From NCBI GenBank assembly GCA_963795385.1, contig CAWCHK010000003.1, positions 558,001 through 622,000 on the forward strand: a stretch of DNA of 64,000 nt, read 5' to 3'. Positions 52,636-61,217 of this stretch are shown one piece after another. This DNA comes from CAVURS01 sp963795385. GTDB lineage: Bacteria > Actinomycetota > Actinomycetes > Actinomycetales > CAVURS01. The notes under the pieces were generated by a model that was given only the letters and a program-made list of their open reading frames with translations, was not told the origin of the DNA and did not search any database. The position numbers and the translations under genes were made by a program. How positions within the stretch are numbered: position 1 is the first letter of the stretch; each line of letters opens with the position of its first letter.

Positions 52636-53451
52636 ATGACTGACGGCGCTTCGTTCGGGACGGGCCGCAGCGCGTGGCTGGACCGGCTCGGCAACCTGCG
52701 CAACGTCACCCGCCAGGAACTCGTCACCCGCCAGCTGGCGCCGTGGCTGCCCCCCGCGCCCGCATCCGTGGTGGACCTCGGTGCCGGACAGGGCACCCAG
52801 GCCCTGCGGCTGGCCCGCCTCGGCCTCGACGTCGACGCCGTCGAGCCCGACCCGGAGATGCGCGACCGGCTGACGGCGGCCGTCGCCGAGGAACAGGCCG
52901 AGACTGCGGCCCGGGTCCGGGTCATCGCCGGCGGGCTCGGCTCGCTGCCGGAGCGGGTCGCCGGGGCGGCGTACGACGTCGTGCTCTGCCAGGGCGTCCT
53001 GATGTACCTGGACGATCCGGCCCCGGCACTGGCCGAGCTGGCTGCGCTCGTCCGGACCGGCGGGCTGCTGTCCCTGGTGTTCCGGAACGCGGAGGGCATC
53101 GCCCTGCGGCCGGCCCTACGGCGGGACTGGGCCGAGATGCGCGACCTGATCGAGCAGGCGTCGACGCCGAACCCGAAGTATCGCAACGAGATCGGCGTCG
53201 ACGCCCGGGCCGATCGCAGGTCCGACATCGAGGCCGAGCTCGCCCGGCACGGCCTCGAGACGCTGACCTGGCACGGCGTCCGGATCGCCACGGACGGCGT
53301 CGACGCCGGCGAGCAGGTGCCCGACGACCCGGCCGAGCTCGAGGCGATCCTGGAGGCCGAGGAGCTGCTGGGCCGGACCGACCCCTACCGGCACGTGGCG
53401 ACCCTGTTGCACCTGCTGAGCCGGCGACCGTCCGGGTCGCGGGATGCGTGA
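52636..53451 (+). CDS. class I SAM-dependent methyltransferase
   Basis: This 271-residue protein has motif I VVDLGAGQGTQALRLARLG, the acidic SAM-ribose contact in VDAVEPDPEM, and motif IV YDVVLCQGVLMYLDDP with a following LVRTGGLLSLVFRNAEG. The overall shape resembles CmoM/SmtA-type tRNA methyltransferases, but small-molecule methyltransferases also look alike. ATG 52636 follows the DUF3043 gene by 48 bp on the same strand. No further context defines its substrate. Confidence 0.8.
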   Translation: MTDGASFGTGRSAWLDRLGNLRNVTRQELVTRQLAPWLPPAPASVVDLGAGQGTQALRLARLGLDVDAVEPDPEMRDRLTAAVAEEQAETAARVRVIAGGLGSLPERVAGAAYDVVLCQGVLMYLDDPAPALAELAALVRTGGLLSLVFRNAEGIALRPALRRDWAEMRDLIEQASTPNPKYRNEIGVDARADRRSDIEAELARHGLETLTWHGVRIATDGVDAGEQVPDDPAELEAILEAEELLGRTDPYRHVATLLHLLSRRPSGSRDA

Positions 53452-53478
53452 TCGCCCGGCCTGCATAGGGTTGAAGCC

Positions 53479-54489
53479 ATGCGCTTCCGATACCTGGGCA
53501 ACAGCGGTCTGAAGATCTCCGAGATCACCTATGGCAACTGGCTGACGCACGGCTCGCAGGTCGAGAACGACGTCGCGACCCGATGCGTGCGCGCGGCCCT
53601 CGACGCCGGCATCACGACGTTCGACACCGCGGACGTCTACGCGAACACCAAGGCCGAGACGGTCCTCGGCGCCGCCCTGAAGGACGAGCGCCGGGAGTCC
53701 CTGGAGATCTTCACCAAGGTCTACTGGCCGACCGGCCCCGGCGGGCCGAACGACACCGGCCTGTCCCGCAAGCACATCCTGGAGTCGATCAACGGCTCGC
53801 TGCGCCGGCTCGGGACCGACTACGTCGACCTCTACCAGGCCCACCGCTACGACACCGAGACGCCGCTCGAGGAGACGATGCAGGCCTTCGCCGACGTCGT
53901 CCGGCAGGGCAAGGCGCTCTACATCGGGGTCAGCGAGTGGACGGCGGACCAGATCCGCGACGGCCACCGGCTGGCCAGCGACCTCGGGATCCAGCTGATC
54001 AGCAGCCAGCCGCAGTACTCGATGCTCTGGCGGGTCATCGAGGACGAGGTCGTCCCGACCTGCCGCGAGCTGGGCATCAGCCAGATCGTCTGGAGCCCGA
54101 TCGCCCAGGGCGTCCTGACCGGCAAGTACCAGCCCGGGCAGGCTCCCCCGGAGGGATCGCGCGCGACGGACGACAAGGGCGGCGCCGACATGATCAGCCG
54201 GTTCATGCGCGACGACGTCCTGGGTGCGGTGCAGCGACTGGTCCCCATCGCGGCCGAGCTCGACATCACCCCCGCGCAGCTCGCCATCGCGTGGGTGCTC
54301 GCCAACGACAACGTCGCGGCCGCCCTCGTCGGGGCGTCCCGGCCGGAGCAGGTCGCGGAGAACGTCAAGGCGAGCGGTGTGGAGATCCCGGCCGAGCTGA
54401 TGGCCCGCATCGACGAGGCGCTCGGCGACGTCGTCGAGCGCGACCCCGGCCTGACCAAGAAGTCCGCGCCGCAGGAGCGGGTCGCCTAG
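53479..54489 (+). CDS. aldo/keto reductase
   Basis: This 336-residue NADPH-dependent reductase belongs to the potassium-channel beta-subunit-like group. It has GITTFDTADVYA (catalytic Asp and Tyr), the lysine in EIFTKVYWPTG, DLYQAHRYD with the active histidine, and the cofactor loop WSPIAQGVLTGKY. The C-terminal VGASRPEQVAENV also contacts NADP. Substrates are aldehydes or sugars, not further defined. A TAGGGT box at 53466-53471 is seven bases from ATG 53479, suggesting leaderless expression. Confidence 0.88.
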   Translation: MRFRYLGNSGLKISEITYGNWLTHGSQVENDVATRCVRAALDAGITTFDTADVYANTKAETVLGAALKDERRESLEIFTKVYWPTGPGGPNDTGLSRKHILESINGSLRRLGTDYVDLYQAHRYDTETPLEETMQAFADVVRQGKALYIGVSEWTADQIRDGHRLASDLGIQLISSQPQYSMLWRVIEDEVVPTCRELGISQIVWSPIAQGVLTGKYQPGQAPPEGSRATDDKGGADMISRFMRDDVLGAVQRLVPIAAELDITPAQLAIAWVLANDNVAAALVGASRPEQVAENVKASGVEIPAELMARIDEALGDVVERDPGLTKKSAPQERVA

Positions 54490-54591
54490 CATTGGGCTGC
54501 GCCGGCGGGGGCGGCGTGAGCCACATGCCCTCGCTGGACCGTCGCGCTCCGGTCACGGAGCCGCACCAACCGGGGCGGATCGGAGGCCGTC

Positions 54592-55584
54592 GTGGCGTGG
54601 GCGGATGCACTGCCCCCTCAGCGGGCCCAGTCGCGTGACCCGGAGCTCGGACCGGCGGAGCTGGTGCTCGCGACCGCGGTCTCCCGGCGCTTCTACCTGG
54701 ACGGCCGCTCGAAGGTCGAGATCGCCGACGAGTTCGGGCTGAGCCGGTTCAAGGTCGCCCGGATGCTGGAGCGGGCCGTGTCGACCGGCCTGGTCCGGAT
54801 CGAGATCGGGATGCCGTCGACCGTCGACGTCGAGCTCTCGGAGGCTGTGCGCGCGGCGTACGGCCTGCGCCGAGCCCTGGTCGCGAGGACGACGACGCCC
54901 GACGAGCAGACCCAGCGCGAGCACGTCGGCGCCCTGGCCGCGCAGCTCCTGCGCGAGGTCGTGGTCGAGGACGAGACCCTCGGCGTCGCGTGGGGACGCT
55001 CGCTGCACGCCATGACCGGGCACCTCCACGGCCTGCCGCGCTGCCGCGTCGTCCAGCTGTGCGGCGCACTGCCGCGGCCGGACATCGACGCCGGCAGCGT
55101 CGAGCTGACCCGGCACGCGGCGCTCGCCTCGGGCGGGGTCGCCGTGACGTTCTACGCGCCACTGGTCATGGCTGACGCCGTCGCGACCCGGGCCCTGCGC
55201 CGCGAGCCCTCGATCGCCGCGGCCCTGCGCGCCTGCGACCAGCTCGACACGGCGGTCATCGCGTTCGGCGCATGGGCGCCCAACGGCTCGACGTTGTACG
55301 ACGCGGTCGGGCGCGCCGACCAGCAGCGGCTGGCCAAGCGGGGCGCCGTCGCCGAGTCCTGCGGCATCGTCTTCGACGGCGCGGGCCGGGCCATCTCACC
55401 CGGCCTGAGCGAGCGGGTGATCGGGGTGACGGACCGGCAGCTGCGCCGGGCGGGCGAGGTCGTGGCGCTGGCGTACGGCGAGCAGAAGGCACCGGCCGTC
55501 CGGGCCATGCTGCGGGGCGGCCTGGCCTCCACCCTGGTGACTCACGCCCGGCTGGCCGAAGCCCTGCTGAGCGGACCGGACTGA
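54592..55584 (+). CDS. SorC/DeoR-type sugar-binding transcriptional regulator
   Basis: This 330-residue regulator has an N-terminal helix-turn-helix (FYLDGRSKVEIADEFGLSR, then FKVARMLERAV). It is followed by a SorC-type sugar-phosphate-binding domain (DETLGVAWGRSLHAMTGHL, RVVQLCGALPRPDIDAGS). Such proteins control pentose or polyol catabolism and are released by a sugar phosphate. It lies 97 bp upstream of xylulokinase on the same strand and probably regulates it. GTG 54592 begins 12-20 residues before the first conserved helix; the start is not firmly fixed. Confidence 0.85.
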   Translation: MAWADALPPQRAQSRDPELGPAELVLATAVSRRFYLDGRSKVEIADEFGLSRFKVARMLERAVSTGLVRIEIGMPSTVDVELSEAVRAAYGLRRALVARTTTPDEQTQREHVGALAAQLLREVVVEDETLGVAWGRSLHAMTGHLHGLPRCRVVQLCGALPRPDIDAGSVELTRHAALASGGVAVTFYAPLVMADAVATRALRREPSIAAALRACDQLDTAVIAFGAWAPNGSTLYDAVGRADQQRLAKRGAVAESCGIVFDGAGRAISPGLSERVIGVTDRQLRRAGEVVALAYGEQKAPAVRAMLRGGLASTLVTHARLAEALLSGPD

Positions 55585-55681
55585 CCGGGAGCCCAGCCCG
55601 GGCCGGCCGCGCGACCGCATCGGTCCGGTCCGGCCCGGTCCCGCCCGCGCGACGCCCACGACGGCTGGGTAGCGTGCGCAA

Positions 55682-57085
55682 GTGACCTCGATCAACGGCC
55701 CGCTCGTCGCCGGCATCGACTCCTCGACCCAGTCCTGCAAGGTGCTCGTCGTCGACGCCGGCACCGGGGCGGTGGTGAGGCAGGCCGGCGCGCCACACCC
55801 CGACGGCACCGAGGTCGATCCGCAGGCCTGGTGGGACGCCCTCGGCACGGCGTCGGCCGATGCCGATCTGTCCGGCGTGCAGGCGCTGTCGGTCGGGGCC
55901 CAGCAGCACGGCATGGTCGCGCTGGACTCGGGCGGCGACGTGGTGCGGCCCGCCTTGCTGTGGAACGACATCCGCAGCGCGCCGCAGGCCCGCGACCTGG
56001 TCGAGCGCGTCGGTGCGCAGGCGTGGGCCGACGCGGTCGGGAGCGTCCCGTTGCCGGCGTTCACGGTCACCAAGCTGGCCTGGCTGGCCGAGCACGAGCC
56101 GGACAACGCAGCAGCCGTGGCCTCGGTCCTGCTCCCCCACGACTGGCTGACCTGGCGGCTGCTGGGCACGGCGAGCGAGCCGACGACCGACCGCAGCGAT
56201 GCGTCCGGTACGGGCTACTGGTCCTCGACCGACGGCTACCGGACGGACCTGCTCGAGCAGGCGCTCGGGCACGGGGCGGCCCTGCCCCGAGTCCTGGGCC
56301 CGGCCGAGCAGGCCGGTCACACGAGCGGCGGCCTGGTGGTCGGACCGGGCGCCGGTGACAACGCGGCCGCCGCCCTCGGGCTGGGCCTCGTCCCGGGTGA
56401 GGTGGCGGTCTCCCTCGGCACCAGCGGTGCGATCTTCGCGGCCACGGACGTCGCGACCCACGACGGCACGGGGATCGTCGCCGGCTTCGCCGACGCCACC
56501 GGACGACAGTTGCCCCTGTGCTGCACCTTGAACGCGGCCCGGGTGCTGACGGCGACCGCGGCGATGCTCGGGACGGACCTCGCTGGTCTGGATCGGCTTG
56601 CCGCCGAGGGCGATCCGGCGGCCGGCGGGCTCACCCTGCTGCCGTACCTCGACGGCGAGCGCACCCCGGACCTGCCTGAGGCGGCCGGCAGCCTGCACGG
56701 CATGCGCCGGGCCAACATGACCCCGGCCAACCTCGCCCGGTCGGCCGTCCTTGGCATGCTCTGCGGGCTCGCCGACGCGCTGGATGCGATGCGCGGCAAC
56801 GGAGTCCCGGCCGAGCGCGTGGTGCTGATCGGTGGAGCATCGAAGTCGCACGCGGTCCGCGCGGCGGCGCCGGACATCTTCGGCGTCCCAGCGGTCGTCC
56901 CGGCCGAGGGCGAGTACGTCGCCCTCGGAGCGGCCCGCCAGGCGGCGTGGGTGCACAGCGGCGACGAGGCCCCGCCGGTCTGGAAGCGGGAGGTCCTGGC
57001 CGAGACCGAGCCCTCCGGCAGCGACTGGGGTCACCAGGTCCGGGAACGCTACGACGAAGCTCGCCGTTCGGCGTACGGCATCTGA
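55682..57085 (+). CDS. xylB: xylulokinase (FGGY family)
   Basis: This 467-residue FGGY kinase starts LVAGIDSSTQSCKVLVVDA, has SVGAQQHGMVALD (the xylulokinase-type substrate loop), the catalytic aspartate in VVGPGAGDNAAAALGLG, SLGTSGAIF, and RVVLIGGASKSHAVR at the end. It phosphorylates D-xylulose to xylulose 5-phosphate. A TAGCGT box at 55670-55675 is six bases before GTG 55682. No xylose isomerase or transporter is adjacent, so it may serve polyols such as arabitol or xylitol via xylulose. The preceding SorC gene is its likely regulator. Confidence 0.9.
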   Translation: MTSINGPLVAGIDSSTQSCKVLVVDAGTGAVVRQAGAPHPDGTEVDPQAWWDALGTASADADLSGVQALSVGAQQHGMVALDSGGDVVRPALLWNDIRSAPQARDLVERVGAQAWADAVGSVPLPAFTVTKLAWLAEHEPDNAAAVASVLLPHDWLTWRLLGTASEPTTDRSDASGTGYWSSTDGYRTDLLEQALGHGAALPRVLGPAEQAGHTSGGLVVGPGAGDNAAAALGLGLVPGEVAVSLGTSGAIFAATDVATHDGTGIVAGFADATGRQLPLCCTLNAARVLTATAAMLGTDLAGLDRLAAEGDPAAGGLTLLPYLDGERTPDLPEAAGSLHGMRRANMTPANLARSAVLGMLCGLADALDAMRGNGVPAERVVLIGGASKSHAVRAAAPDIFGVPAVVPAEGEYVALGAARQAAWVHSGDEAPPVWKREVLAETEPSGSDWGHQVRERYDEARRSAYGI

Positions 57086-57106
57086 CGTCGGACGAGGAGG
57101 CATCAC

Positions 57107-57847
57107 ATGCTGGGTGACCTGACGGCGTGGACCTTGCCGATCGAGAGCGCGGACGGCGACGAGATCGAGGCCTACGCGGCCGCGCCGTCGAACGAGGGCC
57201 CACGAGGGGGCGTGGTGGTCATCCACCACATGCCCGGCTACGACCGGGCGACCAAGGAGATGACCCGCCGCCTCGCCGAGCTGGGCTTCGACGCCGTCTG
57301 CCCGAACCTCTACTCGCGGCAGGCTCCCGGGGCCGACCCGGACGACGCGTCCGCCGCCGTTCGAGCCGTGGGCGGTGTCGCCGACGAGCAGCTGGTCAAC
57401 GACGTCGGCGGCGCCGCGGCGTACCTGCGCGCCCTGCCCTCCAGCAACGGCAAGGTCGGCGTGATCGGGCACTGTTCCGGCGGCCGGCAGAGCGTCCTGG
57501 CCGCCTGCCGGCTCGATCTCGACGCGGCCGTCGACTGCTACGGCGCCTACGTCGTCGGGACACCGCCGGCGGACTGGCCGCTCAAGGTGACGCCGCTCTA
57601 CGACGACCTGCCGAACCTCGGCAGCCCGCTGCTCGGCCTGTTCGGCAACGACGACTCCTTCCCCAGCCCGGACCAGGTGCGCGAGCTGGACCAGCTGATG
57701 CGCGAGCACGGCAAGGACTTCGAGCACACGTCGTACGACGGCGCCGGGCACGGCTTCTTCGCCACCGACCGCCCGGCGTACCGGCCGGAGGCTGCCGTCG
57801 ACGGCTGGCGACGCATCGCCGGATTCTTCGGCCGGCACCTGTCCTGA
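57107..57847 (+). CDS. dienelactone hydrolase family protein
   Basis: This 246-residue alpha/beta hydrolase has the cysteine nucleophile in GVIGHCSGGRQS, the acidic residue in LFGNDDSFPSPDQ and the histidine in DGAGHGFFAT, the typical Cys-Asp-His triad of dienelactone hydrolases. The N-terminus GGVVVIHHMPGYDRATKEM holds the oxyanion region. The family opens lactones in chlorocatechol breakdown, yet many members have other esters. ATG 57107 has GAGGAGG seven bases upstream. It follows xylB by 21 bp and precedes two small conserved genes. Confidence 0.85.
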   Translation: MLGDLTAWTLPIESADGDEIEAYAAAPSNEGPRGGVVVIHHMPGYDRATKEMTRRLAELGFDAVCPNLYSRQAPGADPDDASAAVRAVGGVADEQLVNDVGGAAAYLRALPSSNGKVGVIGHCSGGRQSVLAACRLDLDAAVDCYGAYVVGTPPADWPLKVTPLYDDLPNLGSPLLGLFGNDDSFPSPDQVRELDQLMREHGKDFEHTSYDGAGHGFFATDRPAYRPEAAVDGWRRIAGFFGRHLS

Positions 57848-57884
57848 CGGCAACGACCGCGACCACGACTCCGGAGGACGAGCC

Positions 57885-58148
57885 ATGTGCACCTACCTGA
57901 CCGAGCGGATCGACCTCACCGGCAGCGCCAAGGGCGCGACCGGGTGGTTCGCCGCGACGACGGCGAGCGTCTACTACGACCATCCTGTCCACGCGCCGGC
58001 CGGCCACACGCTGAACATCGACGTGCTCGCCCCCGAGCTGGGCCCGTCGGCGCGAGTCGCGCTCGAGCTCACCGCCGACTCGGCCCGGGCCCTGGCGGCC
58101 GCCATCGAGACGGCTCTCGCAGCCGTCCCGGTGGAGCTGCTCGAATGA
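57885..58148 (+). CDS. small conserved protein (DUF6295-like)
   Basis: This 87-residue protein begins MCTYLTERIDLTGSAKGATGWF, followed by VYYDHPVHAPAGHTLNIDV and a closing helix DSARALAAAIETALAAV. I recognise the family as a widespread actinobacterial protein of unknown function often next to dienelactone hydrolases. ATG 57885 has GGAGGA nine bases upstream. Its stop overlaps the next start as ATGA. Confidence 0.75.
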   Translation: MCTYLTERIDLTGSAKGATGWFAATTASVYYDHPVHAPAGHTLNIDVLAPELGPSARVALELTADSARALAAAIETALAAVPVELLE

Positions 58149-58546
58149 TCGGCACCGAGCTGGCCCGGGCCCTGCGCACGGCCGGCCTGACCTGGACCCC
58201 GGTCTCCGGCGACCGGTTCGTCATCGACATGCCGGACCTGGTCGAGCAGACCTTCGTCCTGAGCGACCTGACCGTGGACGTGCACAACATCCAGGGCGAG
58301 AAGGTCCTGGGCTTCAACGGGACGGTCGAGTGGGCCCTGGATTCGGTCACCGTGGACCAGGCGCTGTGGCTGCCTCACGAGCACCAGCTCCGGGACGCCC
58401 TCGGCGCGGCCTTCAACCGGCTCGAGGTGCTCGACGACGGTCAGCTGCGGGTGGTGACGGTGGTGGAGGGTGCCGCCCTGGAGTTCGACGACGCGGACGC
58501 GAGCGCGGCGTACGGCCGGGCCCTGCTGAACGTCCTGACCCGCTGA
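58145..58546 (+). CDS. conserved protein (annotated in databases as CpaE-like, function unclear)
   Basis: This 133-residue protein reads ELARALRTAGLTWTPVSGDRF, then FVLSDLTVDVHNIQGEKVLGF and NGTVEWALDSVTVDQALWLP, with a final short helix. I recall close relatives in streptomycetes carrying the label pilus assembly protein CpaE, but no ATPase motif or pilus context is visible, so I do not adopt it. ATG 58145 overlaps the preceding stop, so both small proteins are co-translated. Function unknown. Confidence 0.7.
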   Translation: MIGTELARALRTAGLTWTPVSGDRFVIDMPDLVEQTFVLSDLTVDVHNIQGEKVLGFNGTVEWALDSVTVDQALWLPHEHQLRDALGAAFNRLEVLDDGQLRVVTVVEGAALEFDDADASAAYGRALLNVLTR

Positions 58547-58574
58547 CGGCTCTGAGCCCTCCTGGCCGGCTGGG

Positions 58575-58781
58575 CTACTCGGCCGGCCGCAGGCTCATCG
58601 GCCCGTAGACGGGCTGCCCGTCCTCGAGCAGGTGGACCGCGTCGACGCCGGACTCCATCAGCTCCCGCCACTCCTCGCCGAGCCACGACTCGGCATCGGA
58701 CTGGGACGGGAACTGTTGCGGCGCGGGGTCGCTCACCGGCCGGCCGTCGGAGTCCTCGTAGCGCCAGGTCCATCCGCTCAT
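58575..58781 (-). CDS. small conserved hypothetical protein
   Basis: This 68-residue protein reads MSGWTWRYEDSDGRPV, then SQSDAESWLGEEWREL and a terminal VHLLEDGQPVYGPMSLRP. Similar short proteins occur in many actinobacteria without known function. ATG 58781 overlaps the siroheme synthase stop as ATGA, and in addition a TACGGT box lies six bases before it (58793-58788). It may therefore be expressed both by coupling and from its own leaderless transcript. Confidence 0.7.
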   Translation of the reverse strand: MSGWTWRYEDSDGRPVSDPAPQQFPSQSDAESWLGEEWRELMESGVDAVHLLEDGQPVYGPMSLRPAE

Positions 58782-60061
58782 GGGTTCACCGTAACGTCGT
58801 GCGCCGCGCCCGGCTCGGACACCAGCTCGGTGTGGACCAGACCGGCGACGTCGCCGATGACGATGACGGCCGGGGCCCGGAGCCCGGCCGCCCGCGCTGC
58901 ACCGCCTGCTTCCTCGAGGGTCGAGGCCAGGACCCGTTGGGACGCGAGGCCTCCGTCCTGCACGCACACCACGGGTGTGTGCCCCGCGAGACCACCCGAG
59001 ACGAGCGCCGCGGCGATGGCCGGCAGCGTCTCGACGGCCATCAACAGGACCAGCGTGGTGCCGGCCCGGGCCAGCGCGGCCCAGTCCAGCTGGCTGCCGG
59101 GGTCGCCCGGCGCGGCGTGCCCGGAGACGACCGTGAAGCCCTGCGAGAGGCCGCGATGGGTCGCCGGGACGCCGACGAGACCGGGTACGGCGACGGCGCT
59201 GGTCACCCCGGGGACGACCTCGACCGGCACGCCGGCGGCGACGCAGGCGTCGACCTCCTCGCGGCCGCGGCCGAAGACGAACGGGTCACCGCCCTTGAGC
59301 CGGACGACGGTCCGCCCCGCCCGGGCATGGTGGACCAGCAGGTCGTTGATGGTCTCCTGCGGGGTGAAGCGACCGCGCGGGATCTTGCCCACGTCGACCA
59401 CCACGACGTCCGGCCGCAGGCCGTCCAGGGCGGCCAACGGCGCCAGCCGGTCGACGACGACGACATCGGCCTCGGCCAGCCGCTCGATGCCCCGCAGCGT
59501 GATCAGGCCCGGGTCGCCCGGCCCTCCGCCCACCAGGACCACCCGGCCGGGCGGCCGGCCGGCGGGACGGCTGCGCGGCGCCTCGCCCGCGCGGAGCGCG
59601 TCCGCGACCGCGTCGACGGCGACGTCGCGCAGCGTGGCGGCCTGGCGGGGATCTCGATCGGCATGCACCGCAACGGTTGCCGGGCCGGAGCGTCCCGTAG
59701 CCGGCATCCAGGCACTGGCCGAGCTGGCGTCATCGGCGCGCAGGCACCAGGTCAGGGTCTCGTCCGCCTCGGCCAGGACGGCGGCGTTGACGTCGGCGTC
59801 GGCCGTGCAGGCGACGGCCAGCCACGCGCCGCCCAGGTCGCCGCGCGCGTAGGGACGCTGGCGCCAGTCGACCCGGCCGCGGGCCGCGAGGTCGGCCAGA
59901 GCCGTCTCGACCTCGGGCGACACCAGGGTCACCAGGGCGCCGGCCTCGAGCAGGGCCGTGACCCGGCGCAGGCCGACCGGTCCCCCACCCACGACGACGA
60001 CCCGGCGGCCGGCGACCCGCAGGCCGAGCGGCAGCACCGGCCCGTCGCCGCTCACAGCCAC
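58778..60061 (-). CDS. cysG: siroheme synthase, CysG-like dehydrogenase plus uroporphyrinogen-III C-methyltransferase
   Basis: This 427-residue fusion has an N-terminal precorrin-2 dehydrogenase domain (LPLGLRVAGRRVVVVGGGPVG) and a C-terminal SUMT methyltransferase (VVLVGGGPGDPGLITLRG, VVVDVGKIPRG, VRLKGGDPFVFGRGREE, PGVTSAVAVPGLVGVP). Together they convert uroporphyrinogen III to sirohydrochlorin for sulfite/nitrite reductase or cobalamin. The middle domain that bears ferrochelatase residues in E. coli CysG is short here. GTG 60061 or GTG 60055 may be the start; GGCAGG lies before both. A 17-codon leaderless ORF overlaps the start. Confidence 0.88.
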   Translation of the reverse strand: MAVSGDGPVLPLGLRVAGRRVVVVGGGPVGLRRVTALLEAGALVTLVSPEVETALADLAARGRVDWRQRPYARGDLGGAWLAVACTADADVNAAVLAEADETLTWCLRADDASSASAWMPATGRSGPATVAVHADRDPRQAATLRDVAVDAVADALRAGEAPRSRPAGRPPGRVVLVGGGPGDPGLITLRGIERLAEADVVVVDRLAPLAALDGLRPDVVVVDVGKIPRGRFTPQETINDLLVHHARAGRTVVRLKGGDPFVFGRGREEVDACVAAGVPVEVVPGVTSAVAVPGLVGVPATHRGLSQGFTVVSGHAAPGDPGSQLDWAALARAGTTLVLLMAVETLPAIAAALVSGGLAGHTPVVCVQDGGLASQRVLASTLEEAGGAARAAGLRAPAVIVIGDVAGLVHTELVSEPGAAHDVTVNP

Positions 60062-60105
60062 CTGCCCGGTCGGCTGGGTCGAGCGTGGGGAGTCGGCCTG
60101 GGCAT
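60052..60105 (-). CDS. possible leaderless 17-codon upstream ORF of cysG
   Basis: ATG 60105 is preceded at six bases by TACCGT (60117-60112), the same geometry as the leaderless genes in this window. The ORF codes for 17 residues, MPRPTPHARPSRPGRWL, very rich in Pro and Arg, and its stop overlaps the first codons of cysG. It may couple or attenuate cysG translation. No homology can be claimed for so short a peptide. Confidence 0.35.
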   Translation of the reverse strand: MPRPTPHARPSRPGRWL

Positions 60106-60110
60106 GCGGC

Positions 60111-60117
60111 TACGGTA
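60111..60117. promoter_or_regulatory. shared bidirectional -10 element TACGGTA
   Basis: Read on the plus strand this is TACGGT (60111-60116), on the minus strand TACCGT (60117-60112). Both fit TANNNT, and genes diverge on either side (cysG leftward, the CobT homologue rightward). The two promoters would share the same base pairs and so exclude each other. Confidence 0.45.
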
Positions 60118-60195
60118 ATCACCGGACGTGCGGCTGCGGCACGAGCGCGACGGCTCGACGACCGGAAGCTGCCCCGGAAGCGGGAAGAGAGCCCA

Positions 60196-61194
60196 GTGAG
60201 CGAGCCGGTGGACGAGCCGACCGTCGAGCCCGCTCCCGGTCCGGCCGCCGGGCTCGACGTCCCTGCCGAACCTGACGGATCCGACCCCGAGGGCGCGACG
60301 GAGCCGGAGCCGCCCGACCCGGCCCGGCCCCTGAGGGACGTCCTCGAAGCAGCCGGCCAGGGGGTGGAGCGCCGCGACGTCGACGCGGAGAACGCCGCCC
60401 GTGCCCTGGTCGGCTCGGGTACCGCAGCGGGTGACCGGCTCGGCCGGCTGGCCGACTGGGGCATCTGGCTGGCCGGGATCCAGTCGACGTACCCGCCGCG
60501 CCCGCTGGACCGGGTGCGGATCCTCGTCGTCGGGCCCCTGCCGGGGTCGGACCACGAGGTGCACCGGCTGGCCGCTCAGACGTCCGCCACCCTTGAACCC
60601 GTTGCCCTGCAAGCCGACTCGAGCCCGGCGGACGCCGCGCGTGCGGGCGTCGCGGCCGTCGACGCGGCCGTCGATGCCGGTTGTGACCTGCTGGTGATGA
60701 CGGCCCTCGTCGCCGGCGACGTCAGCGCGACCCTGGTCGCCTTGCTGCTGCGGCTGTCGGCGACCGAGGTGGTCGGCGACTCGCCCCACCTGGACGACGT
60801 CGCCTGGGCCGACCTGGTGGCCGCGATCCGCGACCGGACGCACTTCTCCCGCTCGTTCGAGGACGACCCGGTCGCCCTGCTGCAGTCATTGGGATCGGCC
60901 GAGCTGGCCGCCCTGGCCGCGATGTACCTGCGGGCGGCCGCGCGGCGCACCCCTGTCCTGCTCGACGGCGCCGCCGACGGCGCGGCGGCCCTGGCCGCCT
61001 CCCGCGGGTCGATCCTCGCCTCGTGGTGGTGGTTCGCGGCCGTCGGCTCCGGCGACCCCGCGACCCGGCGGGCGGTGGAGGCACTCGGGCTGGAGCCGCT
61101 GGTGCAGCTGGACTCGATGCTCGACGGCGGAGCCGGGGCGCTCACCGCACTGCCGCTGCTGCGTGCCGCCGGCAGGATCCTCGCGACCGGGTAG
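60196..61194 (+). CDS. CobT-family homologue lacking catalytic motifs
   Basis: This 332-residue protein aligns with nicotinate-nucleotide:dimethylbenzimidazole phosphoribosyltransferase in its C-terminal half (LRAAARRTPVLLDGAADGAAAL, then LLRAAGRILATG). It lies in the position of Rv2207 cobT. But the DHGV motif, the GDMGIGNT loop and the catalytic glutamate of GEGTGA (here LDGGAGA) are all missing. The N-terminus is instead an acidic Pro/Glu-rich stretch. It is probably not an active CobT and may be a binding or regulatory relative. GTG 60196 follows GGGAAGAGAG. Confidence 0.68.
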   Translation: MSEPVDEPTVEPAPGPAAGLDVPAEPDGSDPEGATEPEPPDPARPLRDVLEAAGQGVERRDVDAENAARALVGSGTAAGDRLGRLADWGIWLAGIQSTYPPRPLDRVRILVVGPLPGSDHEVHRLAAQTSATLEPVALQADSSPADAARAGVAAVDAAVDAGCDLLVMTALVAGDVSATLVALLLRLSATEVVGDSPHLDDVAWADLVAAIRDRTHFSRSFEDDPVALLQSLGSAELAALAAMYLRAAARRTPVLLDGAADGAAALAASRGSILASWWWFAAVGSGDPATRRAVEALGLEPLVQLDSMLDGGAGALTALPLLRAAGRILATG

Positions 61195-61217
61195 CGGAGC
61201 GGGTGCAGAATCACGGG

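Noticed and set aside
58145..58546. Pilus assembly protein CpaE
   Set aside because: The protein has 133 residues without Walker motifs and there are no pilus genes around; the database label seems misplaced.
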